Notes under the pieces: generated by a model
The model's input: only the letters and a program-made list of their open reading frames with translations
What the model was told of the DNA's origin: nothing
Database searches by the model: none
From: a virus
Direction: 5' to 3' (one strand)
Length of the DNA: 34,111 nt
IMG/VR virus record: IMGVR_UViG_3300032267_000824
Coordinates: 1-34,111 of that record
Made by a program: the position numbers and the translations under genes
In this document: piece after piece, positions 1-6,930 of the stretch
Layout of the letters: each line of letters opens with the position of its first letter
How positions within the stretch are numbered: the first letter of the stretch is position 1

Positions 1-123
1 CAGCACGGCCTTGACGATCTCGGAGAGCAGGGCTGACAGCACGAGCGTGAGGATGATTCCCATGCCGTAGTTCTGGCGTTCGCTCCGTTCGATGCTCTTG
101 GCGATCTCGTGCATTACCATGCC
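1..123. repeat. terminal direct repeat, left copy
   Basis: These 123 bases are identical to the last 123 bases of the window (33989-34111). A perfect end repeat of this length is what an assembler leaves when it closes a circular or circularly permuted genome. It could also be a true short terminal repeat, but it lies inside a coding frame that reads through the join, which favours circular closure. Confidence 0.95.
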
Positions 124-273
124 GTAGGACTCGGCCTTGGTCTGGCCCATAACAAGGTGCGGGAACTTGCGGACCACTCGCCTGGTGAGCCGGGCCACGA
201 GCGGCCTGCCTGCGGCGTAGCGGCGCGGGGACAGCTGCGACCACACGTAGGCGTCCAGGTCCTCAAGGCTCAT
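1..273 (-). CDS. single-TM membrane protein, 5' part (gene crosses the circle join)
   Basis: The N-terminal 91 residues of a protein that, on the circle, has 113 residues and ends at 33920. The start ATG (273-271) overlaps the stop of the upstream lipoprotein gene as ATGA. The N terminus is soluble and basic (LTRRVVRKF). One hydrophobic segment, GIILTLVLSALLSEIVKAVL, lies near residues 70-90. The chain ends in a tryptophan- and arginine-containing tail encoded at the other window edge. It sits between the lipoprotein and the holin-like gene, so a lysis or membrane-anchoring role is inferred from context only. No family was recognised. Confidence 0.75.
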   Translation of the reverse strand, partial: MSLEDLDAYVWSQLSPRRYAAGRPLVARLTRRVVRKFPHLVMGQTKAESYGMVMHEIAKSIERSERQNYGMGIILTLVLSALLSEIVKAVL

Positions 274-554
274 GGCTTGCAGCTCCCCGAGGTACACAGC
301 ACAGACTTGGCCTTCTTGCCTGTGCCCTTGCACGCCGGGCACGTCATCACAATCCGCCCGTCTCCGATCTTCCCCGTGCCGTCGCAGTTGTCGCACTTGT
401 CCGAGGCCGGGGCCGGCGTCATCTGCTGCCCGAGCTGCACGGCCATGCGGGCTGTCTCGCATGCCAGGTCCGCGACGATGTCGGGCCGATCAACGGCAGT
501 GGCGTTGACGCAGCCGGCGACGAGGGCCAGGAGCAGGATGCGGGAAAGCCTCAC
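270..554 (-). CDS. small lipoprotein with DnaJ-type zinc motif
   Basis: A 94-residue protein starting at GTG 554. The start overlaps the peptidase stop as GTGA and has a GGGAGG ribosome site six bases upstream. The N terminus MRLSRILLLALVAGC is a lipoprotein signal: a positive charge, a hydrophobic core and an LVAGC lipobox with Cys15. The C-terminal half carries CDNCDGTGKIGDG and CPACKGTGKK, two CxxCxGxG repeats like those of the DnaJ cysteine-rich domain, plus a final CTSGSC. It is therefore predicted to be a membrane-anchored, zinc-binding periplasmic protein. Its position in the lysis block would fit an outer-membrane spanin or an accessory factor, but it does not resemble proline-rich Rz1. 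Confidence 0.75.
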   Translation of the reverse strand: MRLSRILLLALVAGCVNATAVDRPDIVADLACETARMAVQLGQQMTPAPASDKCDNCDGTGKIGDGRIVMTCPACKGTGKKAKSVLCTSGSCKP

Positions 555-1462
555 AGCACGCCTCCCGTCCAATCGGGCAGCATGCGGGGCGGGAAGCCTG
601 CGTATCCGCTCAGGGCGAATGAATCGTCGCCGCTGACCATGCGCGTGAAATCTTTTGCGCGCACCCAGCCAGCAGACTTCTGGAACTGCGGCGGCAGGTT
701 CTTGTCGACCGTCCCGCCGTAGCAATCCGCCCAGCTGTTCACAACCAAGATGGCGGGCTCGGGGCTCCATTTCACGCCCGCTGCCACTTGGCAGTGCATC
801 CAAGTGCCCATGGGTGACATGTAGCCATCACGCAGCGTCATAGAAAATCCCATTGAGCTACAGACGGCCGTTGGATAGCCCGACTGCAAAGCCTTTGCAC
901 AGTCCTCAAAAGACCGAATGAGGGCCGTGCTCTGCACCTTGTGCTTCGCGGCGTAGGGCTCGAGCTCGTCGGGCACGCCATCGCGGCCCCAACTCTTTTC
1001 GCGTGTGCCGCTGTTGTCGAGAAACTTTTGGCCGCCGTAGTCGATGCCGTAGTGCAGCGTGCCGAACCTTGTGACCGCCTTTGCCGCCGCGCCGCCGTAG
1101 GAACCGTCGCCACCAAGGTTGCGCTTGCCGGAAGTTTCGACGCGCGCAAACCCGTACACGCTGGCCTCGAGCACCCGGCCGCCGTAACTCTCCGTTTCAC
1201 GGCGTAACAGGATGTCGCACGCGGCGAGGATGTCGCATGACAAGGCCCAGCCCCAGCCGACGCAGCTGCCGATCTTCTGGGCTCCACGCTTCCAGCTAGG
1301 ATCGCACGCAAGCAGATACTGCCCGAGGAACACGTCGCGGCTTTCGTCCAACACGAGATCCGGCCCGGCCTGGGCAAGCGTCGGGCGGGCGAGCGTCGAG
1401 AGAAACGCATCGGTGCCCTCACGATCGGGCACGTACCCCATGAGCGGCAGGAAGTCGGCCAT
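551..1462 (-). CDS. papain-like (C1-fold) cysteine peptidase
   Basis: 303 residues from ATG 1462, with GGGAGGGG five bases upstream. The active-site region is visible: Q62-KIGSC67-VGWGWALS gives the oxyanion Gln and nucleophile Cys, as in bacterial C1 enzymes with a QxxGSC motif. A His follows in MHCQV (H223), and the Asn is in VVNSWADCYGG (N242), matching the NSW signature of papain-fold enzymes. All three catalytic residues are in the right order and spacing. No signal peptide is seen. It lies between a two-TM protein and the lipoprotein, so it may be the lysis enzyme or a virion/host-protein-cleaving protease. No lysozyme, amidase or other muralytic domain was found in the window. Confidence 0.8.
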   Translation of the reverse strand: MADFLPLMGYVPDREGTDAFLSTLARPTLAQAGPDLVLDESRDVFLGQYLLACDPSWKRGAQKIGSCVGWGWALSCDILAACDILLRRETESYGGRVLEASVYGFARVETSGKRNLGGDGSYGGAAAKAVTRFGTLHYGIDYGGQKFLDNSGTREKSWGRDGVPDELEPYAAKHKVQSTALIRSFEDCAKALQSGYPTAVCSSMGFSMTLRDGYMSPMGTWMHCQVAAGVKWSPEPAILVVNSWADCYGGTVDKNLPPQFQKSAGWVRAKDFTRMVSGDDSFALSGYAGFPPRMLPDWTGGVL

Positions 1463-1463
1463 A

Positions 1464-2072
1464 TCAGCCCCTCCCGTAGCCAGCCCACGCAATCGCACGG
1501 CAAGCCTCGGCATACCGTCGCTTCATCTCGGCATCCACCGGCTTCACGTCCAGGCCCACGGCCTCGCTCATGACAGCCTCAACGGCTTCACGCAGCCCCG
1601 GCATGGTGCCAGGCTGCACGCCAGCCATACGCCGCCAGGCTATGTCGAGCGATAAGACGGTGAAGCCACGCAGCGAGCGGCTGTCTGTAAAGACGGCCTC
1701 TTTGCCTTCGGGTGCAGCGACCACTACAGCGGCCTTCTCCCACACGGATGCCCAGATGGCACGCTCGGCAGGGTTGGCCCCGGCCAGTGCTCGAGCAACG
1801 CCAGCAACTCTCGTCTGCATCTCCACGCTCGGCGTCTCCAGGTTGATCGTCGGCACAGGCACGCTGGGCAACTGCAGCAGCCTTGGCAGCTGCAAGCCAG
1901 ACGCTACAGCCAGCAGCAAGGCAACAGCGCCCCAACGCATCAGCCCGCCGCCACTGGCTCGTACGGCCTTGGCGGCGCGCTCGGCCGCAGCTCGGATCTC
2001 CGCCCAGTACGGCGAAGCTGCGAGAGCAGCTGCGGCAATGACGCAGCAGGCGCGTAGAAGCGAGTCATTCAC
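1464..2072 (-). CDS. two-TM membrane protein, unknown function
   Basis: 202 residues from GTG 2072, which overlaps the upstream stop as GTGA. Two hydrophobic segments are visible: residues about 5-23 (LLRACCVIAAAALAASPYW) and about 45-61 (MRWGAVALLLAVASGL). They are followed by a soluble alpha/beta-looking C-terminal domain of about 130 residues. The stop lies one base before the peptidase start, so the two are probably co-translated. The paired N-terminal TM helices ahead of the peptidase suggest a membrane partner in lysis or entry, but this is inference. No family recognised. Confidence 0.7.
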   Translation of the reverse strand: MNDSLLRACCVIAAAALAASPYWAEIRAAAERAAKAVRASGGGLMRWGAVALLLAVASGLQLPRLLQLPSVPVPTINLETPSVEMQTRVAGVARALAGANPAERAIWASVWEKAAVVVAAPEGKEAVFTDSRSLRGFTVLSLDIAWRRMAGVQPGTMPGLREAVEAVMSEAVGLDVKPVDAEMKRRYAEACRAIAWAGYGRG

Positions 2073-2377
2073 TTCGCGGCCTCGGCTTGAAGCAGCAGGA
2101 ACCGGACGAGTGCTTCGCCTTCCTTCGTCTTCAGAATGTCGGCGAACAGTCGCACGAGCTGATCGTCCACCTGTGCGCTTGTCTTGCTTGCGAGCCATTC
2201 GGCGGCGTCGCTCACCACGAGCGACTTCCTGTAAGGGTCGATCTCATTGACGAAGCGCTGGCCGTAGCCGACGAGCGGAGCCCAAGCCTGAAGTAGGGCG
2301 AGCTGCTGCCAGATGTTCAGCATCGGCCCGAACTTGGCGTATTCGTCTGCGGTGCCCTGATAGTTCGGCATGGTCAT
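2069..2377 (-). CDS. hypothetical protein, 102 aa
   Basis: A helical, mostly soluble small protein starting MTMPNYQGTADEYAKFGPML. It begins at ATG 2377, overlapping the upstream stop as ATGA, and ends in GTGA with the next gene. No TM segment or known motif was seen. A second in-frame Met two codons later is also possible. Its place in a tightly coupled run just before the presumed lysis block is the only functional hint. Confidence 0.65.
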   Translation of the reverse strand: MTMPNYQGTADEYAKFGPMLNIWQQLALLQAWAPLVGYGQRFVNEIDPYRKSLVVSDAAEWLASKTSAQVDDQLVRLFADILKTKEGEALVRFLLLQAEAAK

Positions 2378-2646
2378 GGCGAGTCCTCCTCACCCGATTC
2401 TGCCGGGCCGTCCTCGGCCTCTGGCAGAGGCCACACGCACGTATCACTGACGAACTGATACACGTCGTGCCAGCAGTCGCCCGCTTCTTCCCAGGCGTCT
2501 TTGCGATCAAGGAGAAACGGCTGCGAAAACACCTCCTCATAGCCGGGAATGATCTTCCCGCTGGCGTCCTGCATCGTGATGTAGACGTAGCGCCGGCCGT
2601 ACTCCACGACAATCCGCCGCTCGATGTGGTCCTGGTGCTGCATCAT
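2374..2646 (-). CDS. hypothetical protein, 90 aa
   Basis: An acidic small protein, coupled at both ends by ATGA overlaps. It starts with beta-strand-like sequence (RRIVVEYGRRYVYITMQD) and ends in an acidic tail (EAEDGPAESGEEDSP). No family recognised. The overlaps and clean ribosome-coupled spacing support a real gene. Confidence 0.65.
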   Translation of the reverse strand: MMQHQDHIERRIVVEYGRRYVYITMQDASGKIIPGYEEVFSQPFLLDRKDAWEEAGDCWHDVYQFVSDTCVWPLPEAEDGPAESGEEDSP

Positions 2647-2975
2647 TCGTCCTCGAGCTGCCCAAGTGCTTCGCGGGCCTCGTCGGTCATCTCAATCCGC
2701 CGCAAGTGGACGTGCTGTGTCTTGATCACCGCCCGCTCCTCGCGGGTGCGAGCGTCCCACTTGGCTTGTATCTCTTTGCACGCCTGGATGATCTCGCGTG
2801 GCGTCGGGTCTCGCATGTCGCAGCGGCGTGGCTTGAACCGCAGCCGCCGGTCATTGCGAAGCGGCAGGTGCCACACGTCGCGGAGCCGGATCACCTGGTC
2901 GCGGGTAATCGTGTAGCGCTCGCACAGTGCCCGCATGGGCATGTGCGTTTCCCAGTCGGCGCGAAACGCCGTCAC
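2643..2975 (-). CDS. small HTH-type protein with DPTPxEI motif
   Basis: 110 residues if translation starts at GTG 2975, one base past the upstream TAG; an ATG at 2942 is an alternative, and neither has a strong ribosome site. An HTH-like segment, MRALCERYTITRDQVIRLRD, is followed by LPLR, a basic stretch, DPTPREI and a charged helix. The protein at 4969-5295 has the same order (HTH, LPPR, DPTPDEI, helix), so the two look like diverged copies. A DNA-binding regulator is inferred. Confidence 0.65.
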   Translation of the reverse strand: MTAFRADWETHMPMRALCERYTITRDQVIRLRDVWHLPLRNDRRLRFKPRRCDMRDPTPREIIQACKEIQAKWDARTREERAVIKTQHVHLRRIEMTDEAREALGQLEDE

Positions 2976-2976
2976 G

Positions 2977-3879
2977 CTAATCGTGGCAGTTACGCCCGCC
3001 ATCGCTCGGCTCCATCCAGTGCATGACCGTTCGCATGGCCGGGTCGAGATACAGACGCAGCCCCGTACGCTCTGCCATCGTCTGATGAAACGGCACGTGC
3101 TCGCAGTCGCGGCCGTGGTACGTGCCTTTGAGGTAGGCGTACGTGTCGTAAATGCACATTCCGCCAAAGGCCGACACGACATGCACGGGCGGCGAGCCCA
3201 CCGGCGGAATCCACTGGTGCTTCCATCCGCCAAGGCCAGCGGTGTAATCGTCCCACGCAGAGTTCAGACGCAGCGCCCAGGCGTCGTAATGCGTCCAGCC
3301 CTTGGCCAGCTTCGGCTGCTTGTCCTCGCCCATCGTGAGCTGCGGGTATTCAATGAGCGACACGCTAGCCATACCTGCAGCGTCTGGCGTCATCAGCAGG
3401 CGGCCGAGGCCGTGCATGAAGCCAGAGTGTGACCACCCACCCCACGAGTCGAAGTCGATCGCTACCACGTAGTCGGCATGCCTAGCGTTCTCCCGCACCC
3501 ACGTTTGGCACGCCGTGCGGTACTCGGCCAGCGCTTCCGTGCGGCGGCCTGCGAACTCCGTGGTGTATTGCTGGCGGCCCAGCCGCTGGCTTGTGAACGT
3601 CGCCTGCGGGAACTCACGGCAGAAGTCCATGAGCACCTGGTCGGTGGCGTCCGTGTTGTCGTTCGTCTCTACGTGCAGCCGCCACTCCCGGCACTTGGCC
3701 GTCAGCATCTGCAGCCGCCCGAGGTTGTCAGCCAGCCAACGGTCGCAGTTGCGGGCGAGCCCAACGAAGACCACGCTGGCGTCGGCCAGCTCGCTCTCGC
3801 CGATGTCTACGTGCCGCTTGAAATCGGCCGAGAACGGCTCAAGCGGATACACCAAGTGATCCGGCACTACTTTCGCCAT
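2977..3879 (-). CDS. glycosyltransferase-like protein (GT-A fold)
   Basis: 300 residues from ATG 3879, overlapping the methyltransferase gene by 13 bases. The pattern fits a GT-A nucleotide-sugar transferase. A first strand VVFVGLARN (36-44) is followed by ETNDNTDAT (71-79), resembling the END-STDGT signature of fungal-capsule-type mannosyltransferases. A DxD-type metal motif sits in AIDFDSWGGWS (D142, D144), and a later AFGGMCIYDTYAYL segment may be the acceptor region. The start of an operon pair with a methyltransferase suggests sugar transfer followed by methylation of a glycan or small molecule. The substrate is unknown. Confidence 0.65.
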   Translation of the reverse strand: MAKVVPDHLVYPLEPFSADFKRHVDIGESELADASVVFVGLARNCDRWLADNLGRLQMLTAKCREWRLHVETNDNTDATDQVLMDFCREFPQATFTSQRLGRQQYTTEFAGRRTEALAEYRTACQTWVRENARHADYVVAIDFDSWGGWSHSGFMHGLGRLLMTPDAAGMASVSLIEYPQLTMGEDKQPKLAKGWTHYDAWALRLNSAWDDYTAGLGGWKHQWIPPVGSPPVHVVSAFGGMCIYDTYAYLKGTYHGRDCEHVPFHQTMAERTGLRLYLDPAMRTVMHWMEPSDGGRNCHD

Positions 3880-4400
3880 GCGACACCTACTCCGTAAGGC
3901 TCAAAGATCATTCGGTGTGGTGCGTGATGCTTTGCGACGAACTCGCCGAACACGTCAGCCAGGTACATGTGCTCGGGATGCGTAATGTCGTGGAACACGA
4001 CGCAGCCGCCGGGCTTCACGAGCGGCCAGACGTTATTGAGATCCGCCAGCCCGCCCTCTGCGGAGTGGTCGCCGTCCACAAGCACTAGGTCGAACGTGTC
4101 AGCCTTCTCTGGCATTAGGGCCGGGATCGTGTCGCGGCTGTTGCCGTCGAGAAACGCACGCCGCCCGTCGAAGCCAAAGTCATCCAGCAGCTGGTCGATG
4201 TGGGCGTGGCTGCCGCGTCCACTGCCGCCCCAGTCCGAGCCCCACATGTCAGCCACCCACACTGACTCAATGTCTGGGCCGGCATTCTCCAGCACCACCC
4301 GCAGGCTGCCGCCTTCGCGCGTGCCGATCTCGAGGTAGTGCCGCACCGTGTGCGTCTGGCAATGCTCGGCAAGGTACTGGTACAGGCTGGCGTTGCTCAT
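3867..4400 (-). CDS. class I SAM-dependent methyltransferase
   Basis: 177 residues, starting at ATG 4400 in an ATGA overlap with rusA. Motif I is YLEIGTREGGS (residues 22-32). The strand-4 region FDLVLVDGDHSAEGGLADL carries D109 and the D-H pair typical of the Methyltransf_24 group, which methylates sugars and natural products using a divalent metal. A PGGCVVFHDI segment follows. No DNA-methylase motif (DPPY/NPPF or PCQ) is present, so DNA modification is unlikely. The direct coupling with the glycosyltransferase gene suggests a shared substrate. Confidence 0.75.
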   Translation of the reverse strand: MSNASLYQYLAEHCQTHTVRHYLEIGTREGGSLRVVLENAGPDIESVWVADMWGSDWGGSGRGSHAHIDQLLDDFGFDGRRAFLDGNSRDTIPALMPEKADTFDLVLVDGDHSAEGGLADLNNVWPLVKPGGCVVFHDITHPEHMYLADVFGEFVAKHHAPHRMIFEPYGVGVAWRK

Positions 4401-4801
4401 GTGATCCGCACCGTGGTGCGGCCCTCCGTGCCATATGACTTCTCAACCACCAGCCGCCGCACCTGCGTGTCATCGACCCAGGCCACGCCGTTCAGAGCGT
4501 CGAGCACAGCCTTGGCGACGTTGTCCACGTCCTGGCGTGGGATCTCGGGTGCCGTCTCCTTCACGCCTCGTTTCGTCTTGTGGTACTTGGGCCTCACAAA
4601 GACGGCGTCGATGACCACGTTTACTGTGCCACGGCCTGCCGTCGCCCCGGCCTTCATCGCCTCGAAAGCAATCGCCCGGCGGTAGGAATGGACGGGATGC
4701 TTCTGCGGCACGTATGCCCGGGCGAAGCCTCCACGGGTTGAGACGCGAGCTCGAGGCTGCGGCACGGGGTCGCCCGGCACGCTGAACGTGATGGCGTTCA
4801 C
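4397..4801 (-). CDS. rusA: RusA-family Holliday junction resolvase
   Basis: 134 residues from GTG 4801, which overlaps the upstream stop as GTGA with GAGGG just before it. The family signature is clear: an N-terminal GDPVPQPRARV, then PRQDVDNVAKAVLDALNGVAW with D91, D93 and D101, and VDDTQV with D110/D111. These acidic residues coordinate the metal that cleaves four-way junctions. RusA enzymes in phages resolve recombination intermediates before packaging. It pairs functionally with the Bet/RecT annealing protein at 9258-9923. Confidence 0.9.
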   Translation of the reverse strand: MNAITFSVPGDPVPQPRARVSTRGGFARAYVPQKHPVHSYRRAIAFEAMKAGATAGRGTVNVVIDAVFVRPKYHKTKRGVKETAPEIPRQDVDNVAKAVLDALNGVAWVDDTQVRRLVVEKSYGTEGRTTVRIT

Positions 4802-4947
4802 GATGCCCTCGCCGCGAAGTAGAGGCCGACGTTGGCGAAGGCATACCCCAAGTAGGCAACGGCCAACCCAACCTTGCCGTGCAAGGCCAGATCGGCCGCC
4901 ACCACGAGATAGATGCCGCCCGTCAGTGCGATCAGCCAAGGTGCCAT
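4798..4947 (-). CDS. 49-residue two-TM membrane protein
   Basis: Reads from ATG 4947. It is almost wholly hydrophobic, with segments WLIALTGGIYLVVAADLAL and VGLAVAYLGYAFANVGLYF separated by a short HGK turn, so a helical hairpin in the inner membrane is expected. No good ribosome site is seen, but it fills the 150 bases between two firm genes and its stop overlaps the rusA start as GTGA. Function unknown; a small membrane regulator or holin-like peptide is possible. Confidence 0.6.
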   Translation of the reverse strand: MAPWLIALTGGIYLVVAADLALHGKVGLAVAYLGYAFANVGLYFAARAS

Positions 4948-4968
4948 GCACGCAGCATGGCGACGGCG

Positions 4969-5295
4969 TCAAGCGTGCCGGCCTCCGCTTGGCTGGCAGA
5001 TCCCGGCCCGCCACTTCGACACCTTCGATGTGGTCGAGCAGTCGGGCTCGGCCCGCCTCTGTGCAAAGTGCTTCTCACGGCACTCTGCCGCGCGCTGTGC
5101 AATCTCGTCGGGCGTCGGGTCGTTGCCGTGCTGGTTCTTGTCACGCGGCCGTGGCGGCAGCTTGTGCCGCGCCACGAGCCGCGTGAGATGCGTCGGGCTG
5201 ATGCCAAGCATCTCCGAGATCCGCACGCGAGTCAGCGCGTGGTCGTTCCACAATTGGTACAGCAGGGGCAGGTCAACGTGTCGCACTATTGGCAT
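4969..5295 (-). CDS. small HTH protein with DPTPxEI motif
   Basis: 108 residues from ATG 5295, with GGAG seven bases upstream and five bases after the clamp stop. The N-terminal 40 residues contain an HTH (ALTRVRISEMLGISPTHLTRL), followed by HKLPPRPRDKN, DPTPDEIAQRAAE and a C-terminal basic segment. It shares its layout with the 2643-2975 product. Predicted to bind DNA; its position right after the clamp gene suggests a replication or timing role, but none can be assigned. Confidence 0.75.
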   Translation of the reverse strand: MPIVRHVDLPLLYQLWNDHALTRVRISEMLGISPTHLTRLVARHKLPPRPRDKNQHGNDPTPDEIAQRAAECREKHFAQRRAEPDCSTTSKVSKWRAGICQPSGGRHA

Positions 5296-5299
5296 CGGT

Positions 5300-6403
5300 T
5301 CACTCCGCTGCCATCGGCATAACGACGCCCGTGTGGCAATCCGTACGCAGGATCACCGCCGACTGCCCGTCCTTCGCCTGGACGCTCACCGTGGGCTCGC
5401 CGTCCGCCGGCAGCCCTTCGAGCCACTGCCGCACGTAGCGAGGGTCCAGCTTCACGCTGCAGGCCGTGCCAGCCTCCACGAGTTCGCACGTCACGCTCGA
5501 CTCGCCGGCCTCGCTGGACTTGCCGTGCAGCCACAGCCCCGTGCCGCTGAAGGCGAAGTCAATGCCACGGCTGGCTTCGGTGGTAACGATCGCCGCCGCC
5601 TTCACCGCAGCCAGCAGCTGCTCGGCCAGCACGGTGGTCGGCTCGCAGTCGAGATCCGGCACCACGTCGCGCCACCTGGGGAAGCGGCCTTCGATTAGCC
5701 TGGCAGTCACAGTCGCCGTGCCGATCGTGGCCACGATCTCTTTGCCGGTCGCCTCCAGCTGGATCGAACCATCGGAGTCGGCCAGGGCCAACCGAGACAA
5801 GATGCCCATCACCCGGCTCGGCACGAGAGTCTGCGAATCGTCCACGGCCAGGTCGTGCTCACACTCCACGAGCGAAAGCCGCCGGCCGTCCGTGGCCACG
5901 AAAGACACCGTCTCGCCCTTCACCTCAATGAGCACCGCGCCCAAGGCGAACCGGCTCGAGTCATCATCCGTGGCGAAGTTCACGCCCCGCACGGCGCGGC
6001 AGAACTGATCCGCCGGCAGCCGTGTCACGGGCTTCGCGTCGGCCGGCTCCCATAGCGGGTACTCGCTGGCGTTTTCCGTTGGCAGTGTCCAGGTGCCACT
6101 GCCCGCCCGCACCACGCAGGACGTATCGCCCGGCTCCAGCGTCACCGTGTCGCCCGTCGCGGCCCCGAGGATCTGCGAGAGCCTGCCGTGTGGCAGCAGG
6201 ATCGCGTCACCGTGGTAGTCGATCGCCACGTCGATCCGCACTTCGCCGTCCGATCCAGTCAGCAGCCCGTCGCCCAGACGCACCGCCTGGTAGATCGGCT
6301 TCGGGCTGCGCGTCGGCACAGCCGGCGAGACTGCGGCCAGCGCCGCCTTTAGGTCAGACGCCGCCAGTTCAATCCCGTTTCGTTTCTTCGTCGCGGTTGC
6401 CAT
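5300..6403 (-). CDS. dnaN: DNA polymerase III beta sliding clamp
   Basis: 367 residues, the normal length for a bacterial beta clamp with three repeated domains. It starts at ATG 6403 with AAGGA eight bases upstream. Recognisable clamp features are SSRFALGAVLIEVKGE and VATDGRRLSLVE in the second domain, LIEGRFPRWRDVVP at the domain boundary, and the C-terminal VVMPM, which matches the conserved end of DnaN. The clamp encircles DNA and tethers polymerases through a hydrophobic pocket. No polymerase, clamp loader or helicase is encoded here, so the protein presumably loads onto phage DNA using the host loader, or diverts host enzymes. Confidence 0.92.
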   Translation of the reverse strand: MATATKKRNGIELAASDLKAALAAVSPAVPTRSPKPIYQAVRLGDGLLTGSDGEVRIDVAIDYHGDAILLPHGRLSQILGAATGDTVTLEPGDTSCVVRAGSGTWTLPTENASEYPLWEPADAKPVTRLPADQFCRAVRGVNFATDDDSSRFALGAVLIEVKGETVSFVATDGRRLSLVECEHDLAVDDSQTLVPSRVMGILSRLALADSDGSIQLEATGKEIVATIGTATVTARLIEGRFPRWRDVVPDLDCEPTTVLAEQLLAAVKAAAIVTTEASRGIDFAFSGTGLWLHGKSSEAGESSVTCELVEAGTACSVKLDPRYVRQWLEGLPADGEPTVSVQAKDGQSAVILRTDCHTGVVMPMAAE

Positions 6404-6512
6404 GTCTCGATTCCTTTCGAGTGAGTGAAATCCCTATCACGATCCCAAGGCCGAACGTCAGCATCAGGATAAGTTCGCCAAGTGAGAGCATTACGAAGTC
6501 GCGAATGGTCAT
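6369..6512 (-). CDS. 47-residue single-TM membrane protein
   Basis: Starts at ATG 6512 in an ATGA overlap with the upstream gene and runs 35 bases into dnaN in another frame. The hydrophobic stretch FVMLSLGELILMLTFGLGIV continues to about residue 30 and is followed by a highly charged tail (TRKESRHGNRDEETKRD), giving a predicted single helix with a cytoplasmic tail. It fills the space between 6509 and 6403. Function unknown. Confidence 0.55.
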   Translation of the reverse strand: MTIRDFVMLSLGELILMLTFGLGIVIGISLTRKESRHGNRDEETKRD

Positions 6513-6691
6513 TGGGGCACCTCAAGCTTTTTTGAAAGCGTGAGATTTCTGTCTAGCGACGCCTCAAGAGCGTCTGCGGCCTTTTCTAAATACCAGCGGC
6601 TGTCGTCGTCTGTTTCGTCAGCCCACATGTGAATGCGAAGCATCTGCACGAGTTGGCGAGGAGACGGGGGGGGCACTTTTTTATTGCTCAT
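6509..6691 (-). CDS. hypothetical protein, 60 aa
   Basis: Starts at ATG 6691 (MSNKKVPPPSPRQLVQML), overlapping the LexA-like gene stop as ATGA. It is mainly helical: WYLEKAADALEASLDRNLTL suggests a short coiled coil. An 8-base G run at 6666-6673 encodes the PPP near the N terminus on this strand. No family recognised. Confidence 0.65.
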   Translation of the reverse strand: MSNKKVPPPSPRQLVQMLRIHMWADETDDDSRWYLEKAADALEASLDRNLTLSKKLEVPQ

Positions 6692-6930
6692 GCGTCCACC
6701 TCTTGAAGCGGGCGAATCGTGCGAGACTGACGCTCGTTCCACGCTAAATAGCCCTTCTTCCTAAGCGGCAACAGGTGGCACATGGCACCGTTTGGCGAGT
6801 CGAACCTGAACGCTAGGCACAGCTCGCGCACCGTGGGCGAGTAGCCGTGGGTGGCGATGTACTGCACGATCCAGCGGTAGATCTCGCGCTGGCGATCGGT
6901 GAGCGGGCGTATCGGGGTAGTGGTCGTCAT
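6688..6930 (-). CDS. LexA-type winged-helix DNA-binding protein without protease domain
   Basis: 80 residues from ATG 6930, coupled by ATGA to the upstream gene and preceded by GGAGGAG. Residues 10-72 follow the LexA DNA-binding domain closely: LTDRQREIYRWIVQYIATHG, YSPTVRELCLAF, a SPNGAMCHLLPLRKKGYL recognition region, then a short C terminus. LexA and CI-like repressors need a C-terminal autoprotease domain for SOS control, and it is missing here. It is therefore either a non-cleavable phage regulator or a competitor for host LexA sites. It is one of two candidates for binding the operators near 10.5-11.0 kb. Confidence 0.85.
   Translation of the reverse strand: MTTTTPIRPLTDRQREIYRWIVQYIATHGYSPTVRELCLAFRFDSPNGAMCHLLPLRKKGYLAWNERQSRTIRPLQEVDA

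Noticed and set aside
3867-4400. DNA methyltransferase, as part of a restriction evasion system
   Set aside because: The amino acid motifs are of the small-molecule/sugar type and no target-recognition domain or DPPY/PCQ motif is present.
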